The notes: generated from the sequence alone by a model not told the origin. 64,000 bases of DNA from JAYSYM01 sp964543475 (GCA_964543475.1 CAZIYJ010000002.1:1-64000); one strand, 5' to 3'; shown: positions 51,780 to 60,919, counted from the stretch's first letter. A program made the numbers and translations.

Positions 51780-52274
51780 TTAAACGATCCGCTTTAAGAA
51801 CTGGAAGTACTTCGATTCGGTTGCGTCTAATTCCATTTCAGATGGATTGCAGTCGCAAAGCTTTGCGGTTTTCACATCGTACGTAATAGCGTAATTGCCG
51901 CCACCAACCGTAACATGTTCACCCACTTTAAAGAGTACATCTTTTTCGGTGTCGCACTTTTCACAAAAATAGGGAACATAGAACGAAGTGATCGTTCCAT
52001 TTTTCGGAAGAAAGCCTTCCACCATGTTTAACTGAAACACGAGTGGCTTTGGGCAGTTTTCCAAGACAATTTTAGATTTTTCAGAAAGTGGCTTGATCCA
52101 ATTCAGCCATTCGCGAATGCCGACTGAGTTGATTGATTTGACACCCTGAAGATCGATGCGAATGTTGCCGGGCGCACCTTCAACTGCTGGGAACTCTACA
52201 TCTTCGTCAATCGTTCCTGTAAATTTTAAAACTAAATCATCGCCCTGTTTGGCTACTTCAGACTTGAATTCCAT
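51780..52274 (-). CDS. STAS-domain protein with C-terminal cysteine cluster
   Basis: A 164-residue protein. Residues 1-100 match an anti-sigma-factor-antagonist STAS domain: I-R-I-D-L-Q-G-V-K-S-I-N-S-V-G-I. Ser50 lies where SpoIIAA-like proteins are phosphorylated, although the usual Asp before it is Asn. The last 60 residues add C-E-K-C-D and L-C-D-C-N, four cysteines that could hold a metal. Expected to be switched by the kinase and phosphatase encoded upstream. The fusion is unusual. Confidence 0.82.
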   Translation of the reverse strand: MEFKSEVAKQGDDLVLKFTGTIDEDVEFPAVEGAPGNIRIDLQGVKSINSVGIREWLNWIKPLSEKSKIVLENCPKPLVFQLNMVEGFLPKNGTITSFYVPYFCEKCDTEKDVLFKVGEHVTVGGGNYAITYDVKTAKLCDCNPSEMELDATESKYFQFLKRIV

Positions 52275-52292
52275 TACTTACTCCAGTTGCAT

Positions 52293-53039
52293 CTACTCGA
52301 TAGAAACAAAGTTCAGATGTTTTGATAAAGCGGCTTTGTCAGACGAACGCGGCGTATGCTGGAACCCAACACCGACAACCGTTCGTTTTCCCGCCTCGAC
52401 ACCAATATAGTAGCTTGAGCAGTTATTGAAAATCAAAAAACTTCCAATTCCTGCGCCGCAATCACCTTGCTGGATTGCGCCAGCTACTCCTCGTTCAAAG
52501 CAAAAGCGAATTTTGTCTAGCAGTTGAGGGATCACTAGACGACCGTATGAGTCAGAGCAAACAATCAGTACTCGCTCTTGATCAATATAGGCGCAGAACT
52601 CGATTTCACCTTCAATGGCATTTTGTCCAGCAGTGCTATCATAAAAGCGTCCGCTGTTTTTTGATGCGTTCGTAAAAATCTCGTCAGCCGCCAACAAGAC
52701 TTCATCATGAACACTTTTAGTCTTCGGATGTTGGTGCATAAAGTCTTCAAGATACTGAATCACATTCCGTTTGTTGGTCGTAGATGGACATCTGAATGTG
52801 AATAGATTTTCTTTCACCAACTGCTCTTGAGCAATTGAACTAACCGGATCGGCAAAGAAGCTACTCGGATTACTAATCATTAACTCTGCAAGACCTTTTT
52901 CTTTTTGAAAACTAACGCCATCTTTTTGTATTAGGTGGTAAACACCTTGGTTCATCGCATGCTGGATCACGTCCGATGGCTCCATCTGCTCGGTAACTAA
53001 TATTTGATGCTGTGAAAACTTCAGTGATGGTGCTCCCAT
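52293..53039 (-). CDS. HATPase_c (RsbW/SpoIIAB-like) serine kinase
   Basis: A 248-residue protein. Residues 1-95 are unassigned and may be a regulatory domain. The C-terminal part has the ATP-binding boxes of anti-sigma kinases: A-D-E-I-F-T-N-A-S-K-N-S (N box), V-C-S-D-S-Y-G-R-L and G-A-G-I-G-S-F-L-I-F-N-N (G box). It should phosphorylate the STAS protein encoded next. Its start overlaps the stop of the phosphatase gene in TAATG. No sigma factor is encoded here, so the final target is open. Confidence 0.82.
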   Translation of the reverse strand: MGAPSLKFSQHQILVTEQMEPSDVIQHAMNQGVYHLIQKDGVSFQKEKGLAELMISNPSSFFADPVSSIAQEQLVKENLFTFRCPSTTNKRNVIQYLEDFMHQHPKTKSVHDEVLLAADEIFTNASKNSGRFYDSTAGQNAIEGEIEFCAYIDQERVLIVCSDSYGRLVIPQLLDKIRFCFERGVAGAIQQGDCGAGIGSFLIFNNCSSYYIGVEAGKRTVVGVGFQHTPRSSDKAALSKHLNFVSIE

Positions 53040-54916
53040 TATGCTGCCTCATCTGTCGCGTCATCTAAAACTTGCGAACTCGCTTCTCTTTTTCCGTACT
53101 GAACGAGAATTAAAGTAACGTCGTCATCAAGCGGAGATCCTTGGCGGAACTCTTGTAGTTCTTCAACTACGATTTTAAGTGACTCTTCTGTGTTGTCTTT
53201 TTCGAACAATCCATTTGAGAGCGCTTTTAAGAACTTACGCTCACCCCACTGTTTTGCCTCTGGGCTCTTAATATCAGTCACACCGTCAGTGTACAGAACC
53301 AGCTGATCGCCGGCTTCGAGCTTGACCGAAGATTGCGAATAGACTGTTGTGCCATCTTCGCCTAGACGAGGATTATTATTGTCATTGAGTGCCTCAAAGT
53401 CTGATCGAACTGGCGCACTCTCAGTTTTACGAAGTAAAAGTGGTGGCTCATGACTCGCGTTTACATATTCCATCACGCCAGTCGTTTTATCGATACAGCC
53501 TAAGAAGAAAGTCATCATCAATCGGCCCTTGCTTGAATCAGCAATCGCACGATTCAAAAGACCAATTGATTGTGACGGTGACATTGGCGGACCAGCCTGA
53601 ATAACTGATACGACAGCTCTAACTGCCGAAGTTAGTAAGGCTGCAGGTGCTCCGTGACCGGTAGCATCGCCAATCCAAACATAAACTCGCTCACCAATTT
53701 GACAGTAATACCACCAGTCTCCACCGCACTCAGATGCCGGAGTATAGTGACCTGTGATTTGCACTGGACCGATAGTCGCACTTGATTCCGGGAACAGAGT
53801 TTCTTGAACAGCTTTTGCTGTCGCGAGCTCCGATTCCATACGCGCCTTTTCTGCAGTTTCTAACATTAGACGCGAAACTTCTTCAGCCATCGAGTTAAAG
53901 CTCGACGCTAAATTTCCAAATTCATCATTTGATTTCACTTCAACGCGAACATTGAAGTCTCCTTGAGATACTTTCTGAGTGGCCGAAACAATTGTTCCGA
54001 GAGCTGAGGTCATTCGCTTTGAAGCAACCACTGAAATTGCCAGCGTTACACCTAAAATAACGAACAACATTAGAATCGCTTGCGTGATTAAATCATTAAC
54101 GGCTTGGAGTGCCGCTGTTTTGTCGACTAGAGAAACCACTGTTAAATCATCAAGACCGACCGATGAGAACGACACTAAATAGTTTTGTCCTGTCGGAGAC
54201 TTCAGTTCTTCAATCCCCTCAGGCACGCCTCTGACGGACATTGATGACCAAATTTCGCTTGGCTGCCAAAGCTGGCCGTCTGCTAATTGAATTGATGGAG
54301 CAAAGATAGACTGCGATGAATTTCCGCGAAGCAAAAACGTAGTGTAGTTTCCTACTTCAGCAAATGTCGATGCAGTTTCTTGAGCATTAAAGCTGACGAG
54401 CGCAAAGATGTGGTTCGGGTCTTCTACTTTACCGAAGCGAAGTGCCAATCTTAAGATAGGACGATCGCCCGGAAGCTTAATGATACTAAATACTTTTTCA
54501 CGTGCTTCAGTAATTAGAGTCTGATTATAAGGAGACTCTGGCAATATCTGAGCGTCTCCGATTTTGTTCACTTCAAATGTTCGAATGTACTTACCATCCA
54601 CCGGATAGTAGAGCTCTAAAGAATCAATCTTGCGTTCTGAATCAAAGAAGACTTGTCCGCTCTCTGATAACGATTGGCTCTCTCTTGAATAAGTGAGGAC
54701 GATAGACTGAGCTACTGAAACCAAAGAATTGAGTTCAGAGCGGACCCGCGAAGCTTTCGTTTTAGATACTGAGAGAGATGAGTCAAAGACGTAGGCAATT
54801 TTATCTTTCTCAAAAACATCGACCGCTACAAATAGAAACGCCGACAGCCCCAATAGAGGGAGCGCTGTCAAAGCGATCATAATTTTATAGCGCAACGATA
54901 ACGAACGGCTTGCCAT
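53039..54916 (-). CDS. RsbU/SpoIIE-type PP2C phosphatase with extracytoplasmic sensor and HAMP
   Basis: A 625-residue membrane phosphatase. A first hydrophobic segment (I-A-L-T-A-L-P-L-L-G-L-S-A-F) is followed by about 250 periplasmic residues that look like a Cache-type sensor. A second membrane segment (L-M-L-F-V-I-L-G-V-T-L-A) leads to a HAMP region with V-S-Q-G-D-F-N-V-R-V. The PP2C domain has C-G-G-D-W-W-Y-Y, W-I-G-D-A-T-G-H-G, L-Y-T-D-G-V-T-D and D-D-D-V-T-L-I. It should dephosphorylate the STAS protein when the sensor binds its signal. First gene of the four-gene operon. Confidence 0.9.
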   Translation of the reverse strand: MASRSLSLRYKIMIALTALPLLGLSAFLFVAVDVFEKDKIAYVFDSSLSVSKTKASRVRSELNSLVSVAQSIVLTYSRESQSLSESGQVFFDSERKIDSLELYYPVDGKYIRTFEVNKIGDAQILPESPYNQTLITEAREKVFSIIKLPGDRPILRLALRFGKVEDPNHIFALVSFNAQETASTFAEVGNYTTFLLRGNSSQSIFAPSIQLADGQLWQPSEIWSSMSVRGVPEGIEELKSPTGQNYLVSFSSVGLDDLTVVSLVDKTAALQAVNDLITQAILMLFVILGVTLAISVVASKRMTSALGTIVSATQKVSQGDFNVRVEVKSNDEFGNLASSFNSMAEEVSRLMLETAEKARMESELATAKAVQETLFPESSATIGPVQITGHYTPASECGGDWWYYCQIGERVYVWIGDATGHGAPAALLTSAVRAVVSVIQAGPPMSPSQSIGLLNRAIADSSKGRLMMTFFLGCIDKTTGVMEYVNASHEPPLLLRKTESAPVRSDFEALNDNNNPRLGEDGTTVYSQSSVKLEAGDQLVLYTDGVTDIKSPEAKQWGERKFLKALSNGLFEKDNTEESLKIVVEELQEFRQGSPLDDDVTLILVQYGKREASSQVLDDATDEAA

Positions 54917-55101
54917 AGCTGATTTATCGGAAACACTAAGGAAAACCTGACGCTTATGACTTAACTCGAAGTTAATTCTCGACCTTTGTTCTCATTTCGA
55001 AACGAGAATCTTCTCTCATAATAGAAGACGCCATCGCTTCTAGACTTAAGGCCATACATAATTTCTTAAAGAAGCTCGATAAGAGAACTGGTAAAGGACT
55101 A

Positions 55102-57153
55102 ATGGAAAATCAGGATAAGTTCTCAACATTTGATCGAGCTATACTCGCGGTCTGTCTGATCGTTGTGCTCCTATGCGCATTCCTGATGACTCAAGGTCGA
55201 TTTAGTTCAGATGATACTTCGAAACTATCTGCCGTCGGCCGCATTGAGCGTTCAGAAAACGACGTTCGACAAAAGCATCAAACCGGATTTAATTGGCGTG
55301 GCGCAGACAATGCAGACGCCGTATTTGAAGGCGACAGTATTTTCACGGGCGAGTCTTCAAAAGTAAAAGTAATCTTTAATGGCGGCGGCGAACTTGAAAT
55401 CGATCCGAAATCTCTTGTCGTCATCAATACTCGCAATGGAGAACTTGAGCTCGACTTACGTTACGGTGCCTTCTCGGGCAATTTATCTGAAGGACAAAAG
55501 ATCACTGTAATTAAAGATGGTGAGCGAACTGTTGTTACCGGTAAAGGTAAGCGGTTAACAATTTCTGATGCTGATTTCAAAAAACCGTCTCCGCAAAAAC
55601 TTGTAAAAGGAATCAACCTCAATTCGCCAAATAGCAATTCAGTGTATTGGAATGGTGAGATTAATTATTCGTGGACTGACGTCGAAGAAAAAGCGCCTTA
55701 CATGCTTGAATTCTCTGCTGGAGCGACTTTTAAAAAGAAAATCGCAGAGTTCGAGCTGGCTGATTTACAAATGTCAGCTAAGCCTGATTTCCAGTTGTAT
55801 CACAAAGCAAACAAACGTGAATTCTTCTGGCGCGTTCGCTCAAAAGCAAAACCAACTTTAGTCAGCGAAGTCAGAAAAGTAACAATCTATAAAGACGTTC
55901 CTCCTGCTCTAACAACGCCTGCGCATAACTTCATTCAGTATGTTACTCCCGAAGTGATCGACGGATCCGTTGTTCAGTTAACTTGGACAGAGCCAGGTCT
56001 GTCGCAGGAATATAATGTTCAGATATCTAAAGACGAAGGTTTTAACGAACTCGTCACTGCTCAAGCAACAGTAAATTTGAAATTTGACACTTCTCCTCTC
56101 GAGCAAGGAGAATACTTCTGGCGCGTCCAGGGAACTCATCCCCTAAGAAGCAATGCACCTTGGTCTGAGATTCGAAAATTCACTGTTATTGAAAAAGCTA
56201 AAGTGTTAGCACCGAAATTGGCCGCGAGCGAAAAAGTTTATGTGCTGCCACTTAACAAAGTGCTGAAACAAGCTTCTAATAAAAAATATGAAAAGCTCGG
56301 CGTTCCAGTGTCTGACTACCCGACCTTTAAATGGAATCAGGTTACTGGCGCATCAGCGTACGACTTAGAAGTGTCGACAGATAAATCTTTTAATACATTT
56401 GCATCTCACAAAGTCGAACCAACTTCACCCGAGTTTAAATTTGCAGTTATGAAGCCAGGAACGATGGTGTGGAGAGTTCGCACTGTCCTTGCAAATGGAG
56501 AATCAACTGAACCATCTGCTGCGAGCCAAGTAAAGACTGAGCTCCCACCTCCACCTACTAAAAATGTTGAAACACAAACAGACGCATTAAAAGTGAGCTG
56601 GTCGCCCTTGATTTTTGCCCGGCACTACGAAGTTCAATGGTCAACTGATGACCAGTTCAACGCTCCAAGCTCAGCCACTACAAGTGCTGACAGCTATTTA
56701 ATAAAGCCAACTGTTTCTCCTCAGTATTCACTCTTCTGGAGAATCAGAGCTCTCGATCAACAAAAGCGACCTTTGAGTGCATTCTCTGAATCACAGGTAC
56801 TTCGCGCTGTACGTAAACTTGCAAGTAACGAAGGCGCAGATGAGTCGATCACTCGACCGATTCCGAGAGAGCCTAGAGCGCAAACGTCAGTTGTTTCATT
56901 TGATGAAGCACCCGTTTTCTTGAATTTTAAATGGTCGAAAGTTCCACAGGTTGAAAACTATCGATTTGAATTAGCGCGAACGCCTGAATTTACTGATGAG
57001 CCCGTTTTCTCAACTGTCGTCAATAGCGATCAGCTTCTCATCAATCAACGACTTCCGGCCGGAGAATACTACTGGAGAATTCGCGGCGAAAACGAAGAAG
57101 GCGGCTGGACCGTTTGGAGTGATCCAGCCCTCTTCGTAGTTCAATTCAAATAA
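55102..57153 (+). CDS. membrane-anchored FecR-domain protein with WRVR repeats
   Basis: A 683-residue protein with one membrane segment (L-A-V-C-L-I-V-V-L-L-C-A-F-L). Residues 60-150 look like a FecR domain (I-F-T-G-E-S-S-K-V-K-V-I-F, then E-I-D-P-K-S-L-V-V). After it come at least five fibronectin-III-like units, each with the strand F-W-R-V-R or a close form (F-F-W-R-V-R, Y-F-W-R-V-Q, M-V-W-R-V-R, F-W-R-I-R, Y-Y-W-R-I-R). The protein should project into the periplasm. Divergent from the phosphatase operon, with 185 bases between starts, so the two may share control. Confidence 0.85.
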   Translation: MENQDKFSTFDRAILAVCLIVVLLCAFLMTQGRFSSDDTSKLSAVGRIERSENDVRQKHQTGFNWRGADNADAVFEGDSIFTGESSKVKVIFNGGGELEIDPKSLVVINTRNGELELDLRYGAFSGNLSEGQKITVIKDGERTVVTGKGKRLTISDADFKKPSPQKLVKGINLNSPNSNSVYWNGEINYSWTDVEEKAPYMLEFSAGATFKKKIAEFELADLQMSAKPDFQLYHKANKREFFWRVRSKAKPTLVSEVRKVTIYKDVPPALTTPAHNFIQYVTPEVIDGSVVQLTWTEPGLSQEYNVQISKDEGFNELVTAQATVNLKFDTSPLEQGEYFWRVQGTHPLRSNAPWSEIRKFTVIEKAKVLAPKLAASEKVYVLPLNKVLKQASNKKYEKLGVPVSDYPTFKWNQVTGASAYDLEVSTDKSFNTFASHKVEPTSPEFKFAVMKPGTMVWRVRTVLANGESTEPSAASQVKTELPPPPTKNVETQTDALKVSWSPLIFARHYEVQWSTDDQFNAPSSATTSADSYLIKPTVSPQYSLFWRIRALDQQKRPLSAFSESQVLRAVRKLASNEGADESITRPIPREPRAQTSVVSFDEAPVFLNFKWSKVPQVENYRFELARTPEFTDEPVFSTVVNSDQLLINQRLPAGEYYWRIRGENEEGGWTVWSDPALFVVQFK

Positions 57154-57167
57154 CAATTTTCAAAATA

Positions 57168-57407
57168 CTAGCTGTCGCTATTCATGTCGGTATCGGGTCG
57201 GCCCGTTTCGCCACCTCTATGCGGATCGCGAGTATTGGCTCTTGGGTTGCCAATATCATCATCTCCTGCCGAGCGACTAGTCTCACCCGCACCTGTGACA
57301 TTCGGACTCTGTTCGTTCGTGCCCGATTCAATGTTCTGTCGTCGAACAGCTTTATCCAAATCGATATTCTGCTTACTCGAGTTTACGTCTGTCGGTTGCT
57401 GCGCCAT
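57168..57407 (-). CDS. small disordered hydrophilic protein (79 aa)
   Basis: Start at ATG (M-A-Q-Q-P-T-D-V) with GAGGAG seven bases upstream; the GTG before it is less likely. It is rich in Asp, Asn, Gly, Ser and Thr, with no hydrophobic core (G-E-T-S-R-S-A-G-D-D-D). Composition resembles bacterial stress-linked disordered proteins. The strong ribosome site supports expression. No family. Confidence 0.6.
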   Translation of the reverse strand: MAQQPTDVNSSKQNIDLDKAVRRQNIESGTNEQSPNVTGAGETSRSAGDDDIGNPRANTRDPHRGGETGRPDTDMNSDS

Positions 57408-57565
57408 CACCTATCTCCTCTGTTGTAATTACTGAAGATCGTAAACCTTCAGTTGCGACACTTCGTCTAGATAGTTTAAAGAAAGTGTTCGCTTTTCTGC
57501 ATGGAGAACTCTGACAGGCGACTTTGAGGTATAACAAAGAATCGAAACGTAGAAAGGGATGTGAC

Positions 57566-57796
57566 ATGAAACATATTGACGATCCAGAGTTACGCTACAA
57601 CCTCCCTGATTGGATGTTAGAAAAACACCCAGAAGAGTTAGAGAAAATCGCGGGGTACGCAAACACACTCGTCCAGAAGGAAGGATATAGCGAAGAACAA
57701 GCGTACGAAATTGCTCTCGAGCGAATGCGTGAAGAAGAAGAACCATCAGACTTGATTCTTAACTCTTCAAATATTAATGCTGAGCCTCTTGTTTAG
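57566..57796 (+). CDS. small acidic protein (76 aa)
   Basis: The ATG (M-K-H-I-D-D-P-E-L-R-Y) has AAAGGG seven bases upstream. It is rich in Glu with helices (H-P-E-E-L-E-K-I-A-G-Y-A) and a likely E-E-Q-A-Y-E-I-A-L-E-R-M segment, the pattern of small helical-bundle proteins. Cytosolic. No family recognised. Situated between the disordered protein and a possible coiled-coil gene. Confidence 0.68.
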   Translation: MKHIDDPELRYNLPDWMLEKHPEELEKIAGYANTLVQKEGYSEEQAYEIALERMREEEEPSDLILNSSNINAEPLV

Positions 57797-57851
57797 GAAT
57801 GTTTTAAAAATCTAAACATGTAAAAGCGAAATTCCGTGGCAAGATAGGTAC

Positions 57852-58061
57852 ATGCACGAATTAGTCTTGCAGCTTAATCATAAAATTTGCGAACTTGAGT
57901 CACTGATGGAGAAGCTACACTTCTCACTCAGTGAACTTCAATCGGAGCATCCCAATACTTCTGGGTCAGGAGTTTCGTTGACCGACTCTTCTGTCCGAAA
58001 GTTTGAAGTTCCCTTGCGTGAACCGCTGGAATTTCCACTTGCTCGTACCGGACTTTGTTAA
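57852..58061 (+). CDS. possible short coiled-coil protein
   Basis: A 69-residue frame. The first 32 residues form a convincing helical heptad pattern (L-N-H-K-I-C-E-L-E-S-L-M-E-K-L-H). Yet it overlaps the 3' end of the convergent YihY gene by 134 bases, and the second half has the look of antisense. The site before the ATG (GATAGGTAC) is weak. Low confidence. Confidence 0.25.
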   Translation: MHELVLQLNHKICELESLMEKLHFSLSELQSEHPNTSGSGVSLTDSSVRKFEVPLREPLEFPLARTGLC

Positions 58062-59151
58062 GTTCGCGGGTCAACTGCATGAGGCTTCGTCCAAAATCTT
58101 TGTCTGTCGTTTCAAAACACGCTGCACGTGGCCCACTGTCGGCCGCTGCCTTTAAAATATTTGCGGTCACTAAAAAGTGAATGTGCTCGAGTATAATACT
58201 CTGATCCCACTGAAGTCTTCTTACTACTTCTCGAATGCCAATTGGCTCTTGAAGTTTCGGATCGCAATAAATCGTTAAAATGTCTCGGAGTATGGCGAGC
58301 GAGAGTAGACTTTTAATTGAAGCAAAATGAAAAACGCCTTTTCGCTTTTGATCCAAGAAATAACAAAGCTCCCCTCCCGCTAAAAATACCAACGCAATCA
58401 AATACATCCACAAAACCATTATCGGAAGTGCTGCAAGCGAACCATAGACGCTCGTCTTGAGTGCGTAGGAGGCGTAAAATGTAAACCCGTGCTTGAAGAG
58501 CTCGAACGTTAAGCCGGTGATTACGCCTGCATAAATTGCTGCCCTTCGATCGACTTTTGTATTCGGGAGAAAATAGAAAACGCCAGCAAACAAAATGCTG
58601 CTAAAGATATTAGGTAAAGATGTCAGCGCAACGAGAAGTGGTTGAGAAAAAAATTGTATCCGACCAATTTGCGATGCAAGAAACGATGTCATCGCGAGAC
58701 TTCCGCCAAGTAAAATCGGAGTAGCCAAAAGCGCTGAAGTGTAGCGAACAAGCCGCTGAGCGAAGGTTCGCGGAGTGAGCGCTCCCCACATTTTATTTAG
58801 CGAAGATTCAGCTTGAATGATCATCGAAAGTCCCGAATAGAGAAATCCGATAATGCCAAAGAGCCCCAGCGTACCGGGAGAAACTTTTTCTTCAATCGAC
58901 CTAACGTATCCGCTTAGATCACCCGCTGCACTCGGAGCAATGTACTGAAACGCATACTTTTCTACTGCTTCGCGAAGCTCATCAAAACCGCCAAGCAAAG
59001 CGAACATAAAATACGCTAAGGCTATTACCGGAATTAGACTGATGAGAATTGAAAACGCTAAAGAAGAAGCCTTATCCAAAATTTCATCTTGTGAGAACTT
59101 AGCGAAATAGACTTTAATTTTTTGCTTGAATCCCATGTGATTGTTTTTCAC
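57928..59151 (-). CDS. YihY/UPF0761-family membrane protein
   Basis: A 407-residue inner-membrane protein of the YihY (formerly RNase BN) family. Six hydrophobic helices include A-S-S-L-A-F-S-I-L-I-S-L-I-P-V and Y-S-G-L-S-M-I-I-Q-A. Family motifs P-N-T-K-V-D-R-R-A and L-W-M-Y-L-I-A-L-V-F-L-A-G-G-E are clear. Residues 290-407 add a cytosolic tail with a winged-helix look (I-G-I-R-E-V-V-R-R-L-Q-W). The nuclease label is historical and wrong; a transport or envelope role is likelier. Confidence 0.9.
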   Translation of the reverse strand: MKNNHMGFKQKIKVYFAKFSQDEILDKASSLAFSILISLIPVIALAYFMFALLGGFDELREAVEKYAFQYIAPSAAGDLSGYVRSIEEKVSPGTLGLFGIIGFLYSGLSMIIQAESSLNKMWGALTPRTFAQRLVRYTSALLATPILLGGSLAMTSFLASQIGRIQFFSQPLLVALTSLPNIFSSILFAGVFYFLPNTKVDRRAAIYAGVITGLTFELFKHGFTFYASYALKTSVYGSLAALPIMVLWMYLIALVFLAGGELCYFLDQKRKGVFHFASIKSLLSLAILRDILTIYCDPKLQEPIGIREVVRRLQWDQSIILEHIHFLVTANILKAAADSGPRAACFETTDKDFGRSLMQLTRELNKVRYEQVEIPAVHARELQTFGQKSRSTKLLTQKYWDAPIEVH

Positions 59152-59202
59152 ACGAGATTGCCGAAATTAACTGCTTAAAACGTGAAATGATTATGACGAA
59201 AA

Positions 59203-59670
59203 TTACGGAGTTGGACTCGCCGCCGGCTGAGGTGCGTCCTGTGACCCCGGCGCAGATTCGATGGCGCCCGTTCCAACTTCTTCGACTCTGCCATCAAGGG
59301 CTTTACAGTCGCGAAGCTCTTCGAGCCGCGCTCCGTGGTATTCGCCACTTTTCCCGAGCTGCCATGGCGGATACGGATACAGAATCACCCTTGCGCAATA
59401 CCCTTTTTTAGCAATGGCCCACTTACGATCTTCTGTACTAGCGGTAAAAATTTTGCCGGTACCGTCCTCGCGTACTGCGATCGCAAACGAGTACATCATG
59501 ATTGGCGTCATGGTGCCTGCAATGACAGTCGTAGGCTCTGTTACGCGCTCGACGCCGATGATTTCGCCATCGACAGTTTTCGCAAAAATGTATCTCCAGT
59601 AGTTAAAAAGAATAAACACTGCTGCCACTAAAACTAAAACAATCATTGTCGTACGCATGTAACGCTTCAT
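59203..59670 (-). CDS. membrane-anchored hypothetical protein (155 aa)
   Basis: One N-terminal membrane helix (M-I-V-L-V-L-V-A-A-V-F-I-L-F) and a periplasmic beta-like domain (D-G-E-I-I-G-V-E-R-V, then F-A-I-A-V-R-E-D-G-T-G). A Pro/Ala-rich tail ends P-A-A-S-P-T-P. Two Cys residues could form a disulfide. No family recognised. Confidence 0.72.
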   Translation of the reverse strand: MKRYMRTTMIVLVLVAAVFILFNYWRYIFAKTVDGEIIGVERVTEPTTVIAGTMTPIMMYSFAIAVREDGTGKIFTASTEDRKWAIAKKGYCARVILYPYPPWQLGKSGEYHGARLEELRDCKALDGRVEEVGTGAIESAPGSQDAPQPAASPTP

Positions 59671-59850
59671 AGGGGGTATTAGAACTTACGTTAGTGCCTG
59701 TGGCAAGTTGTTCGCGGCTTCGGACCGCCGATAAACGTCACGGTCCGTTGCAAATCGACAGAGAGTTAGCGCTAAGTCCTCTTAATTTGTCGAGCCCTGG
59801 CACTATTATTGGACTACAAGGACGCAAGGCTATCGCTTAAGGAGCAACGT

Positions 59851-60492
59851 ATGAAAAAGTCATTCTCGTCAGTAGCATTAATTTTGCTCTTTCTGATTGC
59901 CGCCTGCAGTGAAGCTCCGACAAATTCAAAAAGAAACTCGAATGATCCAAGTAAGCAAAGCGAAAAAACAGGTGCTGTAAAATCGTATCGCTTTAACTCG
60001 ACTGCAGAAAACTGCGATACCTATAATCGAATTTTTCAGACTCAAAAAGAAATGTGCTATGCAATTCAAGTGAGTGAACTCAACAATAATTGCGCTGAGA
60101 ACGAGCGCTTAGCCTTTTTTAACGACAACTGTATGAACATCGTAGATCGCGATGCCGATCAAGCACGCCAACAAATTTTAAATGTCGACGGAAGCTCTGT
60201 GGACTGTACACTTACAGAAACGGGTCTTCCCACTGTTCGTCATTATACAGGCACGATGAAAATGATCATGGAGCATACTTCCACTCGAGCACTCGTCACT
60301 CACACGGCGAAGGACGGGAAAATCACCCTTCAGTTGAGCTTCGTGAACAAAAGCACTAACCGAGAGATCAATCGTCTTCAAAAAACGTGGCAAGATGAAG
60401 CTGAACCGCTCACTCTTACTGCGCCATCGGCGGCAGGAAGCCCGATCCTCACCTGCCTTGTCAGCCTCGCTCAAGACCCCAACCGCGAGTAA
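59851..60492 (+). CDS. lipoprotein (213 aa)
   Basis: The ATG (M-K-K-S-F-S-S-V-A) has AAGGAG six bases upstream. The lipobox is L-I-A-A-C. The mature part has six Cys residues (E-N-C-D-T-Y, M-C-Y-A-I, N-N-C-A-E, D-N-C-M, V-D-C-T, L-T-C-L), likely paired in disulfides. A beta-rich second half includes K-D-G-K-I-T-L-Q-L-S-F. Function unknown. Confidence 0.85.
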   Translation: MKKSFSSVALILLFLIAACSEAPTNSKRNSNDPSKQSEKTGAVKSYRFNSTAENCDTYNRIFQTQKEMCYAIQVSELNNNCAENERLAFFNDNCMNIVDRDADQARQQILNVDGSSVDCTLTETGLPTVRHYTGTMKMIMEHTSTRALVTHTAKDGKITLQLSFVNKSTNREINRLQKTWQDEAEPLTLTAPSAAGSPILTCLVSLAQDPNRE

Positions 60493-60618
60493 AATAGACT
60501 CCATAATTTAACAGCTCAACACGGTTACCCCGTGTTTCTTGCTCTTTTGGCAACTCTTCTCAACCTCCGTTGCTGTCGGCCCTTGGGATTGCGAAGATCA
60601 TCGCCAAGGGAGGTCCGC

Positions 60619-60885
60619 ATGGGATTAATTTGGAGTATCGTTGTAGGGTTTATTGTTGGGGTCATTGCACGTTTCTTGATGCCTGGTCGCGACTCTGCAG
60701 GTTTCATTACCACAACTCTTCTCGGGATCTTGGGTGCGTTTCTCGCGTCATTCCTTGGTCAATCGATGGGGATGTATAATGCAAATGAACCTGCTGGGTT
60801 CTTTGCCGCGGTGATCGGCGCGATGATTGTTCTTTTCATCTACCGACTTACCGTTGGTCGCAGTAGCACACCGATCGGTCGTTAG
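60619..60885 (+). CDS. GlsB/YeaQ/YmgE-family membrane protein
   Basis: An 88-residue three-helix inner-membrane protein. The ATG (M-G-L-I-W-S-I-V-V-G-F) has GGGAGG five bases upstream. Family motifs are V-G-V-I-A-R-F-L-M-P-G-R-D and T-T-L-L-G-I-L-G-A-F. These transglycosylase-associated proteins are often envelope-stress genes. Followed by a strong terminator. Confidence 0.92.
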   Translation: MGLIWSIVVGFIVGVIARFLMPGRDSAGFITTTLLGILGAFLASFLGQSMGMYNANEPAGFFAAVIGAMIVLFIYRLTVGRSSTPIGR

Positions 60886-60888
60886 TTG

Positions 60889-60919
60889 AAAGGAGCAGTT
60901 AACAGCTGCTCCTTTTTTT
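60889..60919 (+). terminator. intrinsic terminator after GlsB-type gene
   Basis: AAAGGAGCAG pairs perfectly with CTGCTCCTTT across a seven-base loop, followed by a run of T. It starts three bases after the stop codon. Confidence 0.92.

Noticed and set aside
59809..59850. Upstream extension of the 213-residue lipoprotein (M-D-Y-K-D)
   Set aside because: It would bury the signal peptide; the ATG at 59851 has a perfect ribosome site.
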